A stretch of 64,000 bases of DNA from Breoghania sp963678585. Its GTDB lineage: Bacteria; Pseudomonadota; Alphaproteobacteria; Rhizobiales; Stappiaceae. The notes beneath the pieces are model-generated. The model was not told the DNA's origin. It saw nothing but the letters and a program-made list of their open reading frames with translations, and did not search any database. The stretch spans positions 186,001 to 250,000 of the forward strand of contig CAXXGA010000001.1 of NCBI GenBank assembly GCA_963678585.2, in the 5' to 3' direction. A program made the position numbers and the translations under genes. This document shows, piece by piece, positions 54,749 through 62,414 of the stretch (the stretch's first letter is position 1; every line of letters begins with the position of its first letter).

Positions 54749-55275
54749 GCAGGCTCACGCGTCGGGCGGGCGGTACGGAACTCGTGGGTCTCGTCGCCGA
54801 TATCACGACGCTTGAGGTCGGGGCCATCGTCAATGCCGCGAACGAGACGCTTCTGGGCGGCGGCGGCGTGGACGGGGCGATCCACCGCGCGGCGGGGCCG
54901 GAGCTTCTGGCGGAATGCCGGAGGCTCGGCGGTTGCACGCCGGGAGAAGCCAAGATGACGGCGGGCTACCGGTTGCCCGCGAGTTTCGTGATCCATACGG
55001 TCGGCCCGCGCTGGGCCGGGGGCGCGATGGGCGAGGATGCGGTTCTGGCAAGTTGCTACGCGCGCTCGCTTGAACTGGGTGCCGGGGCGGGGCTCAAGAC
55101 CCTCGCCTTTCCGGCGATTTCGACGGGAATTTTCGGCTTTCCGGCCGCGCGCGCAGCGAAGGTGGCGCTGGCGGCGGTTCTGGCAAGCCGACATCTGGAT
55201 GCGCTGGAGCAGGTCGTCTTCTGCTGTTTCGACCGGGCTTCGCTCGTCCACTATGAGGCGGCATTCGCCGCATAA
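54745..55275 (+). CDS. Macro domain protein (O-acetyl-ADP-ribose deacetylase-like)
   Basis: The 176-residue protein is a complete macro domain: DITTLEVGAIVNAANETLLGGGGVDGAIHRAAGP (Asn and Asp of the ADP-ribose pocket) and IHTVGPRW and FPAISTGIFGFPAARAAKVAL, as in MacroD/YmdB proteins. Such proteins remove ADP-ribose or deacetylate O-acetyl-ADP-ribose. The ATG overlaps the lutA stop and the gene ends 25 bp before lutB, so it is fully embedded in the lactate operon, which is unusual. Confidence 0.95.
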   Translation: MSRLTRRAGGTELVGLVADITTLEVGAIVNAANETLLGGGGVDGAIHRAAGPELLAECRRLGGCTPGEAKMTAGYRLPASFVIHTVGPRWAGGAMGEDAVLASCYARSLELGAGAGLKTLAFPAISTGIFGFPAARAAKVALAAVLASRHLDALEQVVFCCFDRASLVHYEAAFAA

Positions 55276-55300
55276 GTTCACTGGCTGATGGGAGACGGCC

Positions 55301-56740
55301 ATGCGGATGCAATCACCGCGTTTCAAGCAGAACGCCCGCGAGGCGCTGGACGATGCGCAGCTTCAGCGCGCGCTCACCAACGTGGAGCACGGCTTCATCG
55401 AAAAGCGCGAGGCTGCCGCCGAGGCGCTGCCGGAATTCGAGGCGCTGCGCGACAACGCCAAGGCGATCAAGGACCACACGCTCGCGCATCTGGATCTCTA
55501 TCTGGAGGCTTACGAGGAAAAGGTCACGGCGTCGGGCGGTCATGTCCATTGGGCGCGCACGGCGGAGGATGCCCGCGCCATCATTCTCGACATCTGTCGC
55601 AAGGCCGACGCCAAGACCGTCACCAAGGGCAAGTCCATCGTCTCGGAGGAAATCGGGCTCAACGAGCACCTCACCGAGAACGGCATTCAGCCGGTGGAGA
55701 CGGATCTGGGCGAATACATCATCCAGCTTCGCGGCGAACCGCCCTCCCACATCATCGCGCCCGCGGTGCATGTGAACAAATCGGAGGTGGAGACCGAGTT
55801 CCGCCGCGCCCACACGCATCTCGATCCGGACCGCAACCTCGAGGAACCGACGACGCTTCTGAACGAGGCGCGCGCAGTCCTCAGGCAGAAGTATTTCGAC
55901 GCCGAGGTCGGCATCACGGGTGCGAATTTCCTCATTGCCGAAACCGGTTCCTCGGTGATCGTCACCAACGAGGGCAACGGCGACCTCACCCAGACGCTCG
56001 CCCGCGTCCATATCGTACTGGCGACGCTTGAAAAGATCACGCCGACGCTCGAGGACGTCTCGCAGATCCTGCGCGTTCTGGCGCGCTCTGCCACGGGTCA
56101 GGACAGCTCCGTCTACACCACCTTTTCCACCGGACCGCGCCGCCCGGAAGACCCGGACGGGCCGGAGGAATATCACGTCGTGCTGCTCGACAACGGGCGC
56201 TCCGACATGCTGGGCAGCGAGTATCAGGAGATGTTGCGCTGCATCCGCTGCGGGGCCTGTATGAACCATTGCCCTGTCTATCACGCCATCGGCGGGCACG
56301 CTTACGGCTGGGTCTATCCCGGCCCCATGGGCGCGGTGCTCACCCCGTCGCTCACCTCCATCGACGAGGCGGGGAACCTGCCCAACGCCTCCACCTTCTG
56401 CGGGCGTTGCGAGAGCGTGTGCCCGATGCGCATTCCCTTGCCGAAGATGATGCGGCACTGGCGCGAACGCGAATTCGAGCGCCATCTGCAGCCCGCCTCC
56501 GCCCGCTTCGGGCTGGGCGCATGGGCGTTCCTTGCAAGGCGGCCCGCGCTCTATCGCACCCTGTTCGGCCTCGCCATTCGCACGCTTGGCGCCATGGCGG
56601 GCAAGAAGGGACGGTTCGCCTCGCTTCCCCTTGCCGGCGGCTGGACGAAATACCGGGACCTTCCCGCCCCCGAAGGGCGAACCTTTCAGCAGATGTGGGC
56701 CGACAGAGGCGGACAGACCGAACGAAAGGATGCGGCATGA
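55301..56740 (+). CDS. lutB: Lactate utilisation protein B / LldF (Fe-S)
   Basis: The 479-residue protein has an N-terminal LutB/LUD domain (GKSIVSEEIGLNEHLTENGIQPVETDLGEYIIQL and VGITGANFLIAETGSSVIVTNEGNGDL) and two 4Fe-4S cluster motifs (CIRCGACMNHCP and CGRCESVCP) in the C-terminal half. It acts with LutA and LutC in lactate oxidation. Its stop overlaps the lutC ATG. Confidence 0.95.
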   Translation: MRMQSPRFKQNAREALDDAQLQRALTNVEHGFIEKREAAAEALPEFEALRDNAKAIKDHTLAHLDLYLEAYEEKVTASGGHVHWARTAEDARAIILDICRKADAKTVTKGKSIVSEEIGLNEHLTENGIQPVETDLGEYIIQLRGEPPSHIIAPAVHVNKSEVETEFRRAHTHLDPDRNLEEPTTLLNEARAVLRQKYFDAEVGITGANFLIAETGSSVIVTNEGNGDLTQTLARVHIVLATLEKITPTLEDVSQILRVLARSATGQDSSVYTTFSTGPRRPEDPDGPEEYHVVLLDNGRSDMLGSEYQEMLRCIRCGACMNHCPVYHAIGGHAYGWVYPGPMGAVLTPSLTSIDEAGNLPNASTFCGRCESVCPMRIPLPKMMRHWREREFERHLQPASARFGLGAWAFLARRPALYRTLFGLAIRTLGAMAGKKGRFASLPLAGGWTKYRDLPAPEGRTFQQMWADRGGQTERKDAA

Positions 56741-57414
56741 GCGGGCGCGCTGAGATTCTGGCCGGGCTTAAGAAGTCGCTGGCCGCCACGGGCGAGGCGG
56801 AGAGCGCCCGCAAGGATGCGGTCGCCGCAAGGCTGAAGGAGACGCCCGCAGGCGTCATCCCGGCCCGCGGGCAATTGCCTGCAGACGAGCTTGTCGGCCT
56901 CTTCACGCGCATGGCGGAAAGCGTCCAGACGAGCGTGGAACAGGTGGCGACAACCGCCGACGTGCCCACCGCCGTCGCCCGCCTTCTGGCGCAGCGCAAC
57001 CTGCCGGCCTGCGTGCGCATCGGGGCGGATCGGGAGCTGACCGCGATGCCGTGGGAGGCGAGCCCTGCGCTGGAAGTCCGCCACGGACCCTCGGACGGCA
57101 AGGATGCGACCGCGGTCTCCCATGCCATCGGCGCAATCGCGGAGACCGGCACGCTCGTGCTGACCTCGGGCACGGACAATCCGACCACGCTCAATTTCCT
57201 GCCCGACCTGCACATCATCGTGCTGCCGCAAAGGAAGATACGCGGAGACATGGAAGCCGTGTGGAGCGACATCCGGCAGACCAACGGGAAAGCGGCAATG
57301 CCCCGGGTTGTGAACATGGTTACCGGCCCCTCGCGTTCCGCCGATATCGAACAGACGCTCATTCTGGGCGCCCACGGTCCGCGCGCGCTTCATGTGATCA
57401 TCGTCGAAGGTTGA
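56737..57414 (+). CDS. lutC: Lactate utilisation protein C / LldG
   Basis: The 225-residue LUD-domain protein contains AIGAIAETGTLVLTSGTDNPTTLNFLPDLHIIVLPQRKI and ends in GAHGPRALHVIIVEG, as in LutC. It is the last gene of the operon; its ATG overlaps the lutB stop (ATGA). A 12-bp hairpin without T-run follows at 57422-57450. Confidence 0.94.
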   Translation: MSGRAEILAGLKKSLAATGEAESARKDAVAARLKETPAGVIPARGQLPADELVGLFTRMAESVQTSVEQVATTADVPTAVARLLAQRNLPACVRIGADRELTAMPWEASPALEVRHGPSDGKDATAVSHAIGAIAETGTLVLTSGTDNPTTLNFLPDLHIIVLPQRKIRGDMEAVWSDIRQTNGKAAMPRVVNMVTGPSRSADIEQTLILGAHGPRALHVIIVEG

Positions 57415-57421
57415 TTCCATG

Positions 57422-57450
57422 GGGCATCGGCAGACAGCCTGCCGATGCCC
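57422..57450 (+). terminator. Hairpin after lutC
   Basis: Perfect 12-bp stem GGGCATCGGCAG / CTGCCGATGCCC with a 5-nt loop. It lacks a T-tract and so could be a message-stabilising hairpin or a Rho-assisted end. Confidence 0.5.
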
Positions 57451-57952
57451 GCCCGCCTGCGCGCAACGGTTGCAAACCCCTCAATGCGCTACGTTTTTTT
57501 ACAATCGTCGTGCGCCCGATGGCCTTAGTGCCTATAAGGTGTTATACTTATGGCATCGCGGGATTACGTGATCGCGGGCTTGGCAACATCCGGCGCGAAA
57601 CTCGTTTGCATACGCACTATCTGAGTCATAACAGGCGGCTTTGAATTAACTCTGTTTCTTTTTTTGCTGAAGGCTGGACTTTCCATAATAAGCCGAATAA
57701 CGAACCCTCGGCTTGCTATTGAGTCCCCGGCGTTAAGCGGCTTTTGCCGACAGGTTTTCAGCTGGGGCTCGAATGGCGCAAACAACCATCAATCCTTGTT
57801 TCTGTATCGCCTGGCCTCCGTGACAAGGGCCATGGCGCATTCGCGCATGGTACGCGGCGCAGGAGCATGCAGTGGCCCTTGGCCACGCAAATTCGTCTTT
57901 CGCGGAAAAGACGGACAGACCGGGATCACGCAGAGATGGCGAGCCACGGCTC
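57451..57952. other. Gene-free stretch upstream of the response regulator
   Basis: About 500 bp, with AT-rich pockets, an imperfect palindrome around CCTATAAG/CTTATGG near 57530-57553, and a 7-bp hairpin AAGCCGA/TCGGCTT near 57690-57715. No convincing protein or RNA gene. Confidence 0.4.
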
Positions 57953-58372
57953 ATGACGACGGCAACAGACTGGCGGATATGTAAAAGCGACATGGACAGC
58001 CCGGCACAGGACAAACGCCTGCTTCTGGTCGATGACGAGGTCGAATTCGGCGAGATCATCGAACGGATCGCCCTGAAACTGGGCTTTTCCGTCTGCAAGA
58101 CGACGCAGCCGAGCGCGTTCCAGCGCCAATATGATTCCTGCAATCCGACCCATATCGTGCTCGACATGATCATGCCGGAAATGGACGGCATCGAGCTTAT
58201 GGAATGGCTTGCCCAGCGCGGATGCAAGGCCAAGATCATCGTGATCTCCGGCTATAACTCCCAATATGGAAACACCGCCCGCACGGCAGCCGCAACCAAC
58301 GGGCTGGATGTCGTCGCCACCCTTTCCAAACCCTTCAGCGTTTCCGCCGTTCGCTCAATTTTGAGCCTGTGA
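57953..58372 (+). CDS. Single-domain response regulator (CheY-like receiver)
   Basis: The 139-residue protein consists of a receiver domain: acidic pocket LLLVDDEVEF, phosphoacceptor Asp in HIVLDMIMPEMDG, conserved Ser in IVISGYN, and Lys in LSKPF. There is no output domain. The start is uncertain (57953 or the ATG at 57992). It may relay phosphate for a hybrid kinase; no kinase gene is adjacent. Confidence 0.88.
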   Translation: MTTATDWRICKSDMDSPAQDKRLLLVDDEVEFGEIIERIALKLGFSVCKTTQPSAFQRQYDSCNPTHIVLDMIMPEMDGIELMEWLAQRGCKAKIIVISGYNSQYGNTARTAAATNGLDVVATLSKPFSVSAVRSILSL

Positions 58373-58412
58373 ACACGGGGCAGCCGCAGCTGTCCCCGCT
58401 GAAAGCCGCGCC

Positions 58413-59036
58413 ATGCCCCTGCAAAACCGCGTGACGCCCGCGGGCGAAATCATTGCCACCCGGTATCGCGGCACTCTCATGGGAAACCGCGGAGGGCGCT
58501 TTCACGACCCCGAAACCCGCACACTGACCGCACGCCGCTTTGTCTCCCGGCGCTGGATCTGCTGCGCGCTCCACTTCCGGAACCGTCGGCGGACGGTCAT
58601 GGGCGAGGGATATACTGAGCTTTTCTTTCTGGACGAGCCGACCGCGCTTGCCGCCGGTCACCGGCCCTGTTTCGAATGCCGCCGCGCGGCGGCGCAACAG
58701 TTCCAGAGCTGCTGGCAACATGCGAAAGCCTCCCCTGAGAGGCCGCGTGCGGACGATATGGATGCGATCCTTCATGAAGAGAGGCTCGCCCCGCCCTCCC
58801 TGATACCGCTCGACGACCTTCCCGACGGAACCGCCCTGCTCCTGCCCGGCGCAGACCCCGAGCCTGAGCGTATCGCCCTGCTGCGGGCCGGAACCCTGTT
58901 GCCCTGGCGCGCGGGCGGATATGGCGCAGCGCTCCCCCTGCCCTCAAATCAGCCAGTCGCCGTTCTGACGCCCCCGTCCATTCTGGCCGTCCTGCGACAG
59001 GGCTACCGCCCGCTCTGGCACCCGAGCGCCGGATAG
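58413..59036 (+). CDS. Conserved hypothetical protein with GHRPCFECRR motif
   Basis: The 207-residue protein belongs to a widespread alphaproteobacterial family of unknown function. It has MPLQNRVTPAGEIIATRYRGTLMGNRGGRFHD at the start, SRRWICCALHF, and ALAAGHRPCFECRRAAAQQF, whose two close cysteines and the earlier CC pair could bind metal. No signal peptide or membrane helix. It starts 41 bp after the response regulator. Confidence 0.8.
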   Translation: MPLQNRVTPAGEIIATRYRGTLMGNRGGRFHDPETRTLTARRFVSRRWICCALHFRNRRRTVMGEGYTELFFLDEPTALAAGHRPCFECRRAAAQQFQSCWQHAKASPERPRADDMDAILHEERLAPPSLIPLDDLPDGTALLLPGADPEPERIALLRAGTLLPWRAGGYGAALPLPSNQPVAVLTPPSILAVLRQGYRPLWHPSAG

Positions 59037-59041
59037 CCCGA

Positions 59042-59929
59042 CTACTCGGCCGCCGCGGCGGCGCGCATGGACAGGTTACCGATGGCGGCGGCGATATGAT
59101 CGTAGAGCGCATCGTGGGTGGCATCGACGGCGTTGGGCGCACGGATGAGAGCGATATCGGCAGGCGGCAGTTCCGGGAAGCCGTCCCGCTCGTCGAGAAT
59201 GCGCAGACCCGGCCGCAGCGCGCTTTCGGGGACCACCGCAATCGCAAGGCCCGCCGCCACCGCACTGGTGATCGCTGCGGCAGAACCGCTCGTATAGGCC
59301 ACCCGGCAGGATCGTCCGACGCGGGTCAGAGTATTGATCGCCAGCGCGCGCCAGGCACAGGATTCGTGGCCGAGCGCGAGGCGAACCGTTTCCTCGTCGT
59401 GAATGCAGCGGCTTTCCGGCCCCACCCAGTGCAGCCTCTCGCGGCGCACGATATCGCCGAAGCCGTTAATATCCCCGCAGGAGGTGACGATGCCGAGATC
59501 CAGTTCGTCCCGGCGTACCTTCTCCGACACCCCGACAGACCCGGTGCATTCCACCACCACTTCCACCGTGGGATTGATGCAGGCAAAACCCGCCAGCACC
59601 TGAGGCAGCAGCCGTTCCGCATAATCGTCGGGAAGCCCCAGACGTACCCGGCCCAGCAACTCCGGCTCGGCAAAGGCTGTCAGCGTCTCGTCGTTCAGGC
59701 GGATCATGCGGCGGGCATAATCCTGCAACCGGTATCCGGCGTCGGTCAGCCGCGACTGGCGGCCGTTACGGGTGAAAAGCCCCTGCCCGACCCGTTCCTC
59801 AAGCCGTCGCATCTGCATGGAAACGGCCGACTGGGTCTTGTTGACCGCATCTGCGGCGCGCGTGAACGAGCCGAGTTCAGCAATCGCGATGAAGGTGCGA
59901 AGCTGATCGATATCAAGGCCATAGCTCAT
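59042..59929 (-). CDS. LysR-family regulator, copy 1 of a duplicated module
   Basis: The 295-residue protein starts at the ATG for MSYGLDIDQL (GGGAGTGA box 7 nt upstream). The winged helix contains NKTQSAVSMQMRRLEER, identical to the LysR at 60734-61618. The effector domain has VRLGLPDDYAERLLPQVLAGF. Both copies end SM/SV-R/P-AAAAE-like and share ESALRPG-R-L-ERDGFP. It is divergent from a DUF1127 gene, as is the second copy. Confidence 0.93.
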   Translation of the reverse strand: MSYGLDIDQLRTFIAIAELGSFTRAADAVNKTQSAVSMQMRRLEERVGQGLFTRNGRQSRLTDAGYRLQDYARRMIRLNDETLTAFAEPELLGRVRLGLPDDYAERLLPQVLAGFACINPTVEVVVECTGSVGVSEKVRRDELDLGIVTSCGDINGFGDIVRRERLHWVGPESRCIHDEETVRLALGHESCAWRALAINTLTRVGRSCRVAYTSGSAAAITSAVAAGLAIAVVPESALRPGLRILDERDGFPELPPADIALIRAPNAVDATHDALYDHIAAAIGNLSMRAAAAAE

Positions 59930-60004
59930 GAATTCACTCCCGGGTGCAGAGGGCTGGGATCGAGGGGAACCGCAATTCATCATCAATATCGATGGATAAT
60001 GATA

Positions 60005-60021
60005 AAAAACATTCGTTGGAT
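60005..60021. promoter_or_regulatory. Shared 17-bp motif, copy 1 (candidate LysR box)
   Basis: AAAAACATTCGTTGGAT between the LysR and DUF1127 genes. The identical sequence is at 61652-61668 in the second module, again about 35-75 bp from the LysR start, while surrounding intergenic DNA differs. Confidence 0.65.
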
Positions 60022-60153
60022 CAATCGATTTCTGGCGTGCATCTTACCAACCGTCAATTGAAGACACCGAAGAAACACCCCTGACCGGGACAACAAAACA
60101 GCATGACAAACGGGCACGGAACAAGACCGTGCACCGAACGATGGAGTATTGCC

Positions 60154-60510
60154 ATGACCCTGATCTTCAACCAGTCGACCAGCCAGGTCTGCAGCGGCAC
60201 CGGTCGCAGCGGCTCATTCGGCGCCGCTGTCGGGCGCGCCGCCCTTTTCGTCCTGCGCGGGACAGGCTCCATGATATCGCGGGCCCTGCGAGCCTATTCC
60301 GCCCGGCGGGAACTCAGCCGCCTGCTCACCAATGACGACCGCATGTTGCGCGACATCGGCATTACCCGCACCGACATCCAGTCGGCCCTGAGCACGCCGG
60401 GCACCCGGGATCCCTCTCTGGTTCTGGCGAACCTTGCCTATGAACGCCGCGACGCGGCGCTGCTTGCGCGCAAGGAACGTGAAGGCAGATTACGGAGGTC
60501 GATGATATGA
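60154..60510 (+). CDS. DUF1127 (YjiS-like) protein, copy 1
   Basis: The 118-residue protein has the DUF1127 core (RRELSRLLTNDDRMLRDIGITRTDIQSALS) after an N-terminal stretch with SMISRALRAYSA. GGAG lies 7 nt before the ATG. Small DUF1127 proteins in alphaproteobacteria include RNA-binding CcaF1 of Rhodobacter. It is divergent from LysR copy 1, and its stop overlaps the ATG of a 49-residue frame. Confidence 0.85.
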   Translation: MTLIFNQSTSQVCSGTGRSGSFGAAVGRAALFVLRGTGSMISRALRAYSARRELSRLLTNDDRMLRDIGITRTDIQSALSTPGTRDPSLVLANLAYERRDAALLARKEREGRLRRSMI

Positions 60511-60656
60511 GGACGCAGCCCGGATGGTCCCGCCCGACGCCTCCCCAACCGTGCCCGATGCCGGACACGTTGACGATGCTGGGGCTGAGACGCGATTTCA
60601 GCGCCATCGCCGTCCTTGTCTGCCGCCTGCGCAAGCGGATCCGTGCCGCGCGATAG
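60507..60656 (+). CDS. Small protein coupled to the DUF1127 gene (49 residues)
   Basis: ATG overlaps the DUF1127 stop (ATGA) and is preceded by GGAGG 8 nt upstream. The protein is basic at its end (VCRLRKRIRAAR), with Pro-rich N-terminus (GWSRPTPPQPCPMPD). No family recognised. The alternative is that this stretch is a 3' untranslated region or RNA, since CTCCCC-type segments occur in it. Confidence 0.5.
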   Translation: MRTQPGWSRPTPPQPCPMPDTLTMLGLRRDFSAIAVLVCRLRKRIRAAR

Positions 60657-60687
60657 CCGCACGGAGCGACAGACACCCGAAAGCCTG

Positions 60688-60724
60688 ATCCCCGGCGTCC
60701 GAGACGTCGGGGATTTTCTTTTTT
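60688..60724 (+). terminator. Rho-independent terminator after DUF1127 copy 1
   Basis: ATCCCCGGCGTC / GACGTCGGGGAT stem, 3-nt loop, then TTTCTTTTTT. Confidence 0.9.
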
Positions 60725-60733
60725 CGTGAAAGC

Positions 60734-61618
60734 CTATTCGGCCGCCGCCGGCACGGACAGGTTGTCGAGCGAGGATGCGATGTGCTCTGCCAGAGCATCG
60801 ATCAGGCGCGAAGACTTGTGCCATGAGCGCAGAAGCGCGATCTCGCACAACGGCAGGGCCGGAAAGCCGTCACGCTCCGACAGGACCCGCATGCCGGGAC
60901 GAAGGGCGGACTCGGGAAGGACCGAGACCGCAAGTCCCGCCGTGACAGCAGCCCCCACCCCCACCGACGACCAGCTGGAATAAAGCACGCGATAATCGCG
61001 CCCTTCCTCTTCCAGCCCCGCTATCGCCGATTTTCTCCAGTCGCAGGTGCGCCGCCCCAGCGCCAGGGGCACCGGCCGTTCCTCGTGCACGCAATGGCGC
61101 GCGGAGGTCACCCACAGCAACGGCTCGCGCCGGACCACTTCCTCCCCGTGCTGCCCGCCCGCGAGCAGCTGGCTGATGATCGCGATATCGAGCCGATTGG
61201 CCTTCATGTCCTGCACCAGCAGGGGCGTCGGGGCGCAGGTCACCTCGATTTCGGCACGCGGATTGGAGCGCGCGAAGCGGGCCATGATTTCCGGCAGGAA
61301 GCGGTCGGCGTAATCGTCCGGCGTGCCCAGACGCACATGTCCGGCAAGCTCCGTCTCGTCGAAGGCCGAAAGCGTTTCGTCGTTCAGCTTCTTCATGCGG
61401 CGGGCATATTGCAAAAGCCGCTCGCCATCCTCCGTCAGCCGCGACTGACGGCCGTCGCGGGCAAACAGAGGTCGCCCGATACGCTCCTCGAGACGGCGCA
61501 TCTGCATGGAGACCGCCGACTGCGTCTTGTTAACGATACCGGCCGCTTGCGTGAAGCTGCCGGCCTCGGCGATGGCGAGGAAGGTGCGAAGCTGATCCAG
61601 GTCGAGCATTGGCAACAT
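60734..61618 (-). CDS. LysR-family regulator, copy 2 of the duplicated module
   Basis: The 294-residue protein (MLPMLDLDQLRTFLAIAEAGSFTQAAGIVNKTQSAVSMQMRRLEERIG) is clearly paralogous to the LysR at 59042-59929, including KLNDETLSAFDE and LGTPDDYADRFLPEIMARF. The effector pocket region differs (VTSARHCVHEERPVPLALGRRTCDW), so ligand or targets may differ. It is divergent from DUF1127 copy 2, with the 17-bp motif between. Confidence 0.93.
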   Translation of the reverse strand: MLPMLDLDQLRTFLAIAEAGSFTQAAGIVNKTQSAVSMQMRRLEERIGRPLFARDGRQSRLTEDGERLLQYARRMKKLNDETLSAFDETELAGHVRLGTPDDYADRFLPEIMARFARSNPRAEIEVTCAPTPLLVQDMKANRLDIAIISQLLAGGQHGEEVVRREPLLWVTSARHCVHEERPVPLALGRRTCDWRKSAIAGLEEEGRDYRVLYSSWSSVGVGAAVTAGLAVSVLPESALRPGMRVLSERDGFPALPLCEIALLRSWHKSSRLIDALAEHIASSLDNLSVPAAAE

Positions 61619-61651
61619 GGCGTTTCATCACTTTTAGTGATCGATTTGATG

Positions 61652-61668
61652 AAAAACATTCGTTGGAT
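61652..61668. promoter_or_regulatory. Shared 17-bp motif, copy 2 (candidate LysR box)
   Basis: Identical to the motif at 60005-60021 (AAAAACATTCGTTGGAT) in the second LysR/DUF1127 intergenic region. Confidence 0.65.
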
Positions 61669-61789
61669 TCATTCCAGGATACAAGTCAGAGTAGCGTCGC
61701 ACCAGAGAGATTTGACGTTTCCGGATGGGCCGGGAACGCAAGGCAACGACCGCGCGCCGGGTGGCGGCGGTCGATGAAGGAATTTTGCC

Positions 61790-62239
61790 ATGTTTACGCC
61801 CCCCTCGATCAGAACCGGTGGATTTGCAGCCCTTGCGGCGCGGACCGCACGCGCGCTGTTTGCAGGGATTTCCGCATGGAATCGCCGCAGGCGGGGCCGG
61901 ATGGCGGCACAGCAGCTTCTCGGCTGGAACGACCACATGCTGAATGACATCGGACTGAACCGGGCGGATGTTCGATGCGCATTGCGGGACCATCGAAAGA
62001 GAGAGGCCTCCACCCGGCTCAGGGTACTGGCCGTAGAGCGCCGGGCGCTTGCGCTGCGCGATGCGCGCGAAAAGCTCGCTCATGCCGCTTCGCGGGAAGT
62101 CGGCCCGGCATCCGGCCAGCCGCACGTTTCAGACGACGTCACGCCGCTCGATCTGTCCGACGGGGCTTCAGAGAATCCCGACAATATGCAGAGCGCCCCG
62201 CATATCGGCGAGCTCCGCATGGACAAGCGCGCAGCCTGA
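61790..62239 (+). CDS. DUF1127 (YjiS-like) protein, copy 2
   Basis: The 149-residue protein has an N-terminal hydrophobic helix (GGFAALAARTARALFAGISAWNRRRRGR) followed by the DUF1127 core (RMAAQQLLGWNDHMLNDIGLNRADVRCALR). A further acidic tail of about 60 residues is not part of the domain. AAGGA lies 9 nt before the ATG. Its 3' flank forms C-loop hairpins and a terminator, recalling the Rhodobacter ccaF1-CcsR arrangement. Confidence 0.85.
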   Translation: MFTPPSIRTGGFAALAARTARALFAGISAWNRRRRGRMAAQQLLGWNDHMLNDIGLNRADVRCALRDHRKREASTRLRVLAVERRALALRDAREKLAHAASREVGPASGQPHVSDDVTPLDLSDGASENPDNMQSAPHIGELRMDKRAA

Positions 62240-62330
62240 ACGGATCAACACATCAATTGCCCGGAAGTCAGCCCCCGCTGACACCCGTACCTTGCCCGCC
62301 GCTCCCCCATAGCGGCGGGCATTTTTCTTT
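62240..62330 (+). ncRNA. Candidate 3'-UTR RNA with C-loop hairpins after DUF1127 copy 2
   Basis: GTCAGC / GCTGAC at 62267-62282 with a CCCC loop, then the terminator hairpin TGCCCGCCGCT / AGCGGCGGGCA at 62293-62321 with loop CCCCCAT and TTTTTCTTT. The C-loop design matches that of the RNA at 9060-9256. Confidence 0.45.
62293..62330 (+). terminator. Rho-independent terminator after DUF1127 copy 2
   Basis: Perfect 11-bp stem, loop CCCCCAT, T-rich tail. Confidence 0.92.
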
Positions 62331-62404
62331 CTGTTTCAGAAGAACGCTTCGCTTAGGCTGTTTCAGAAGAACGCTTCGCCCGGGCTGTTTCGGAAGAGAA
62401 CTCC
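62331..62404. repeat. 27-bp tandem repeat, about 2.7 copies
   Basis: CTGTTTCAGAAGAACGCTTC opens units at 62331 and 62358, and a diverged third unit at 62385 (CTGTTTCGGAAGAGAAC). The units differ only in the last few bases. It lies between the terminator and the 3' end of the DUF937-like gene. Confidence 0.8.
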
Positions 62405-62414
62405 ACAGGCAGCC

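Noticed and set aside
57664..57984. 106-codon plus-strand frame before the response regulator
   Set aside because: No ribosome site, mixed composition, and it overlaps the response regulator start in another frame.
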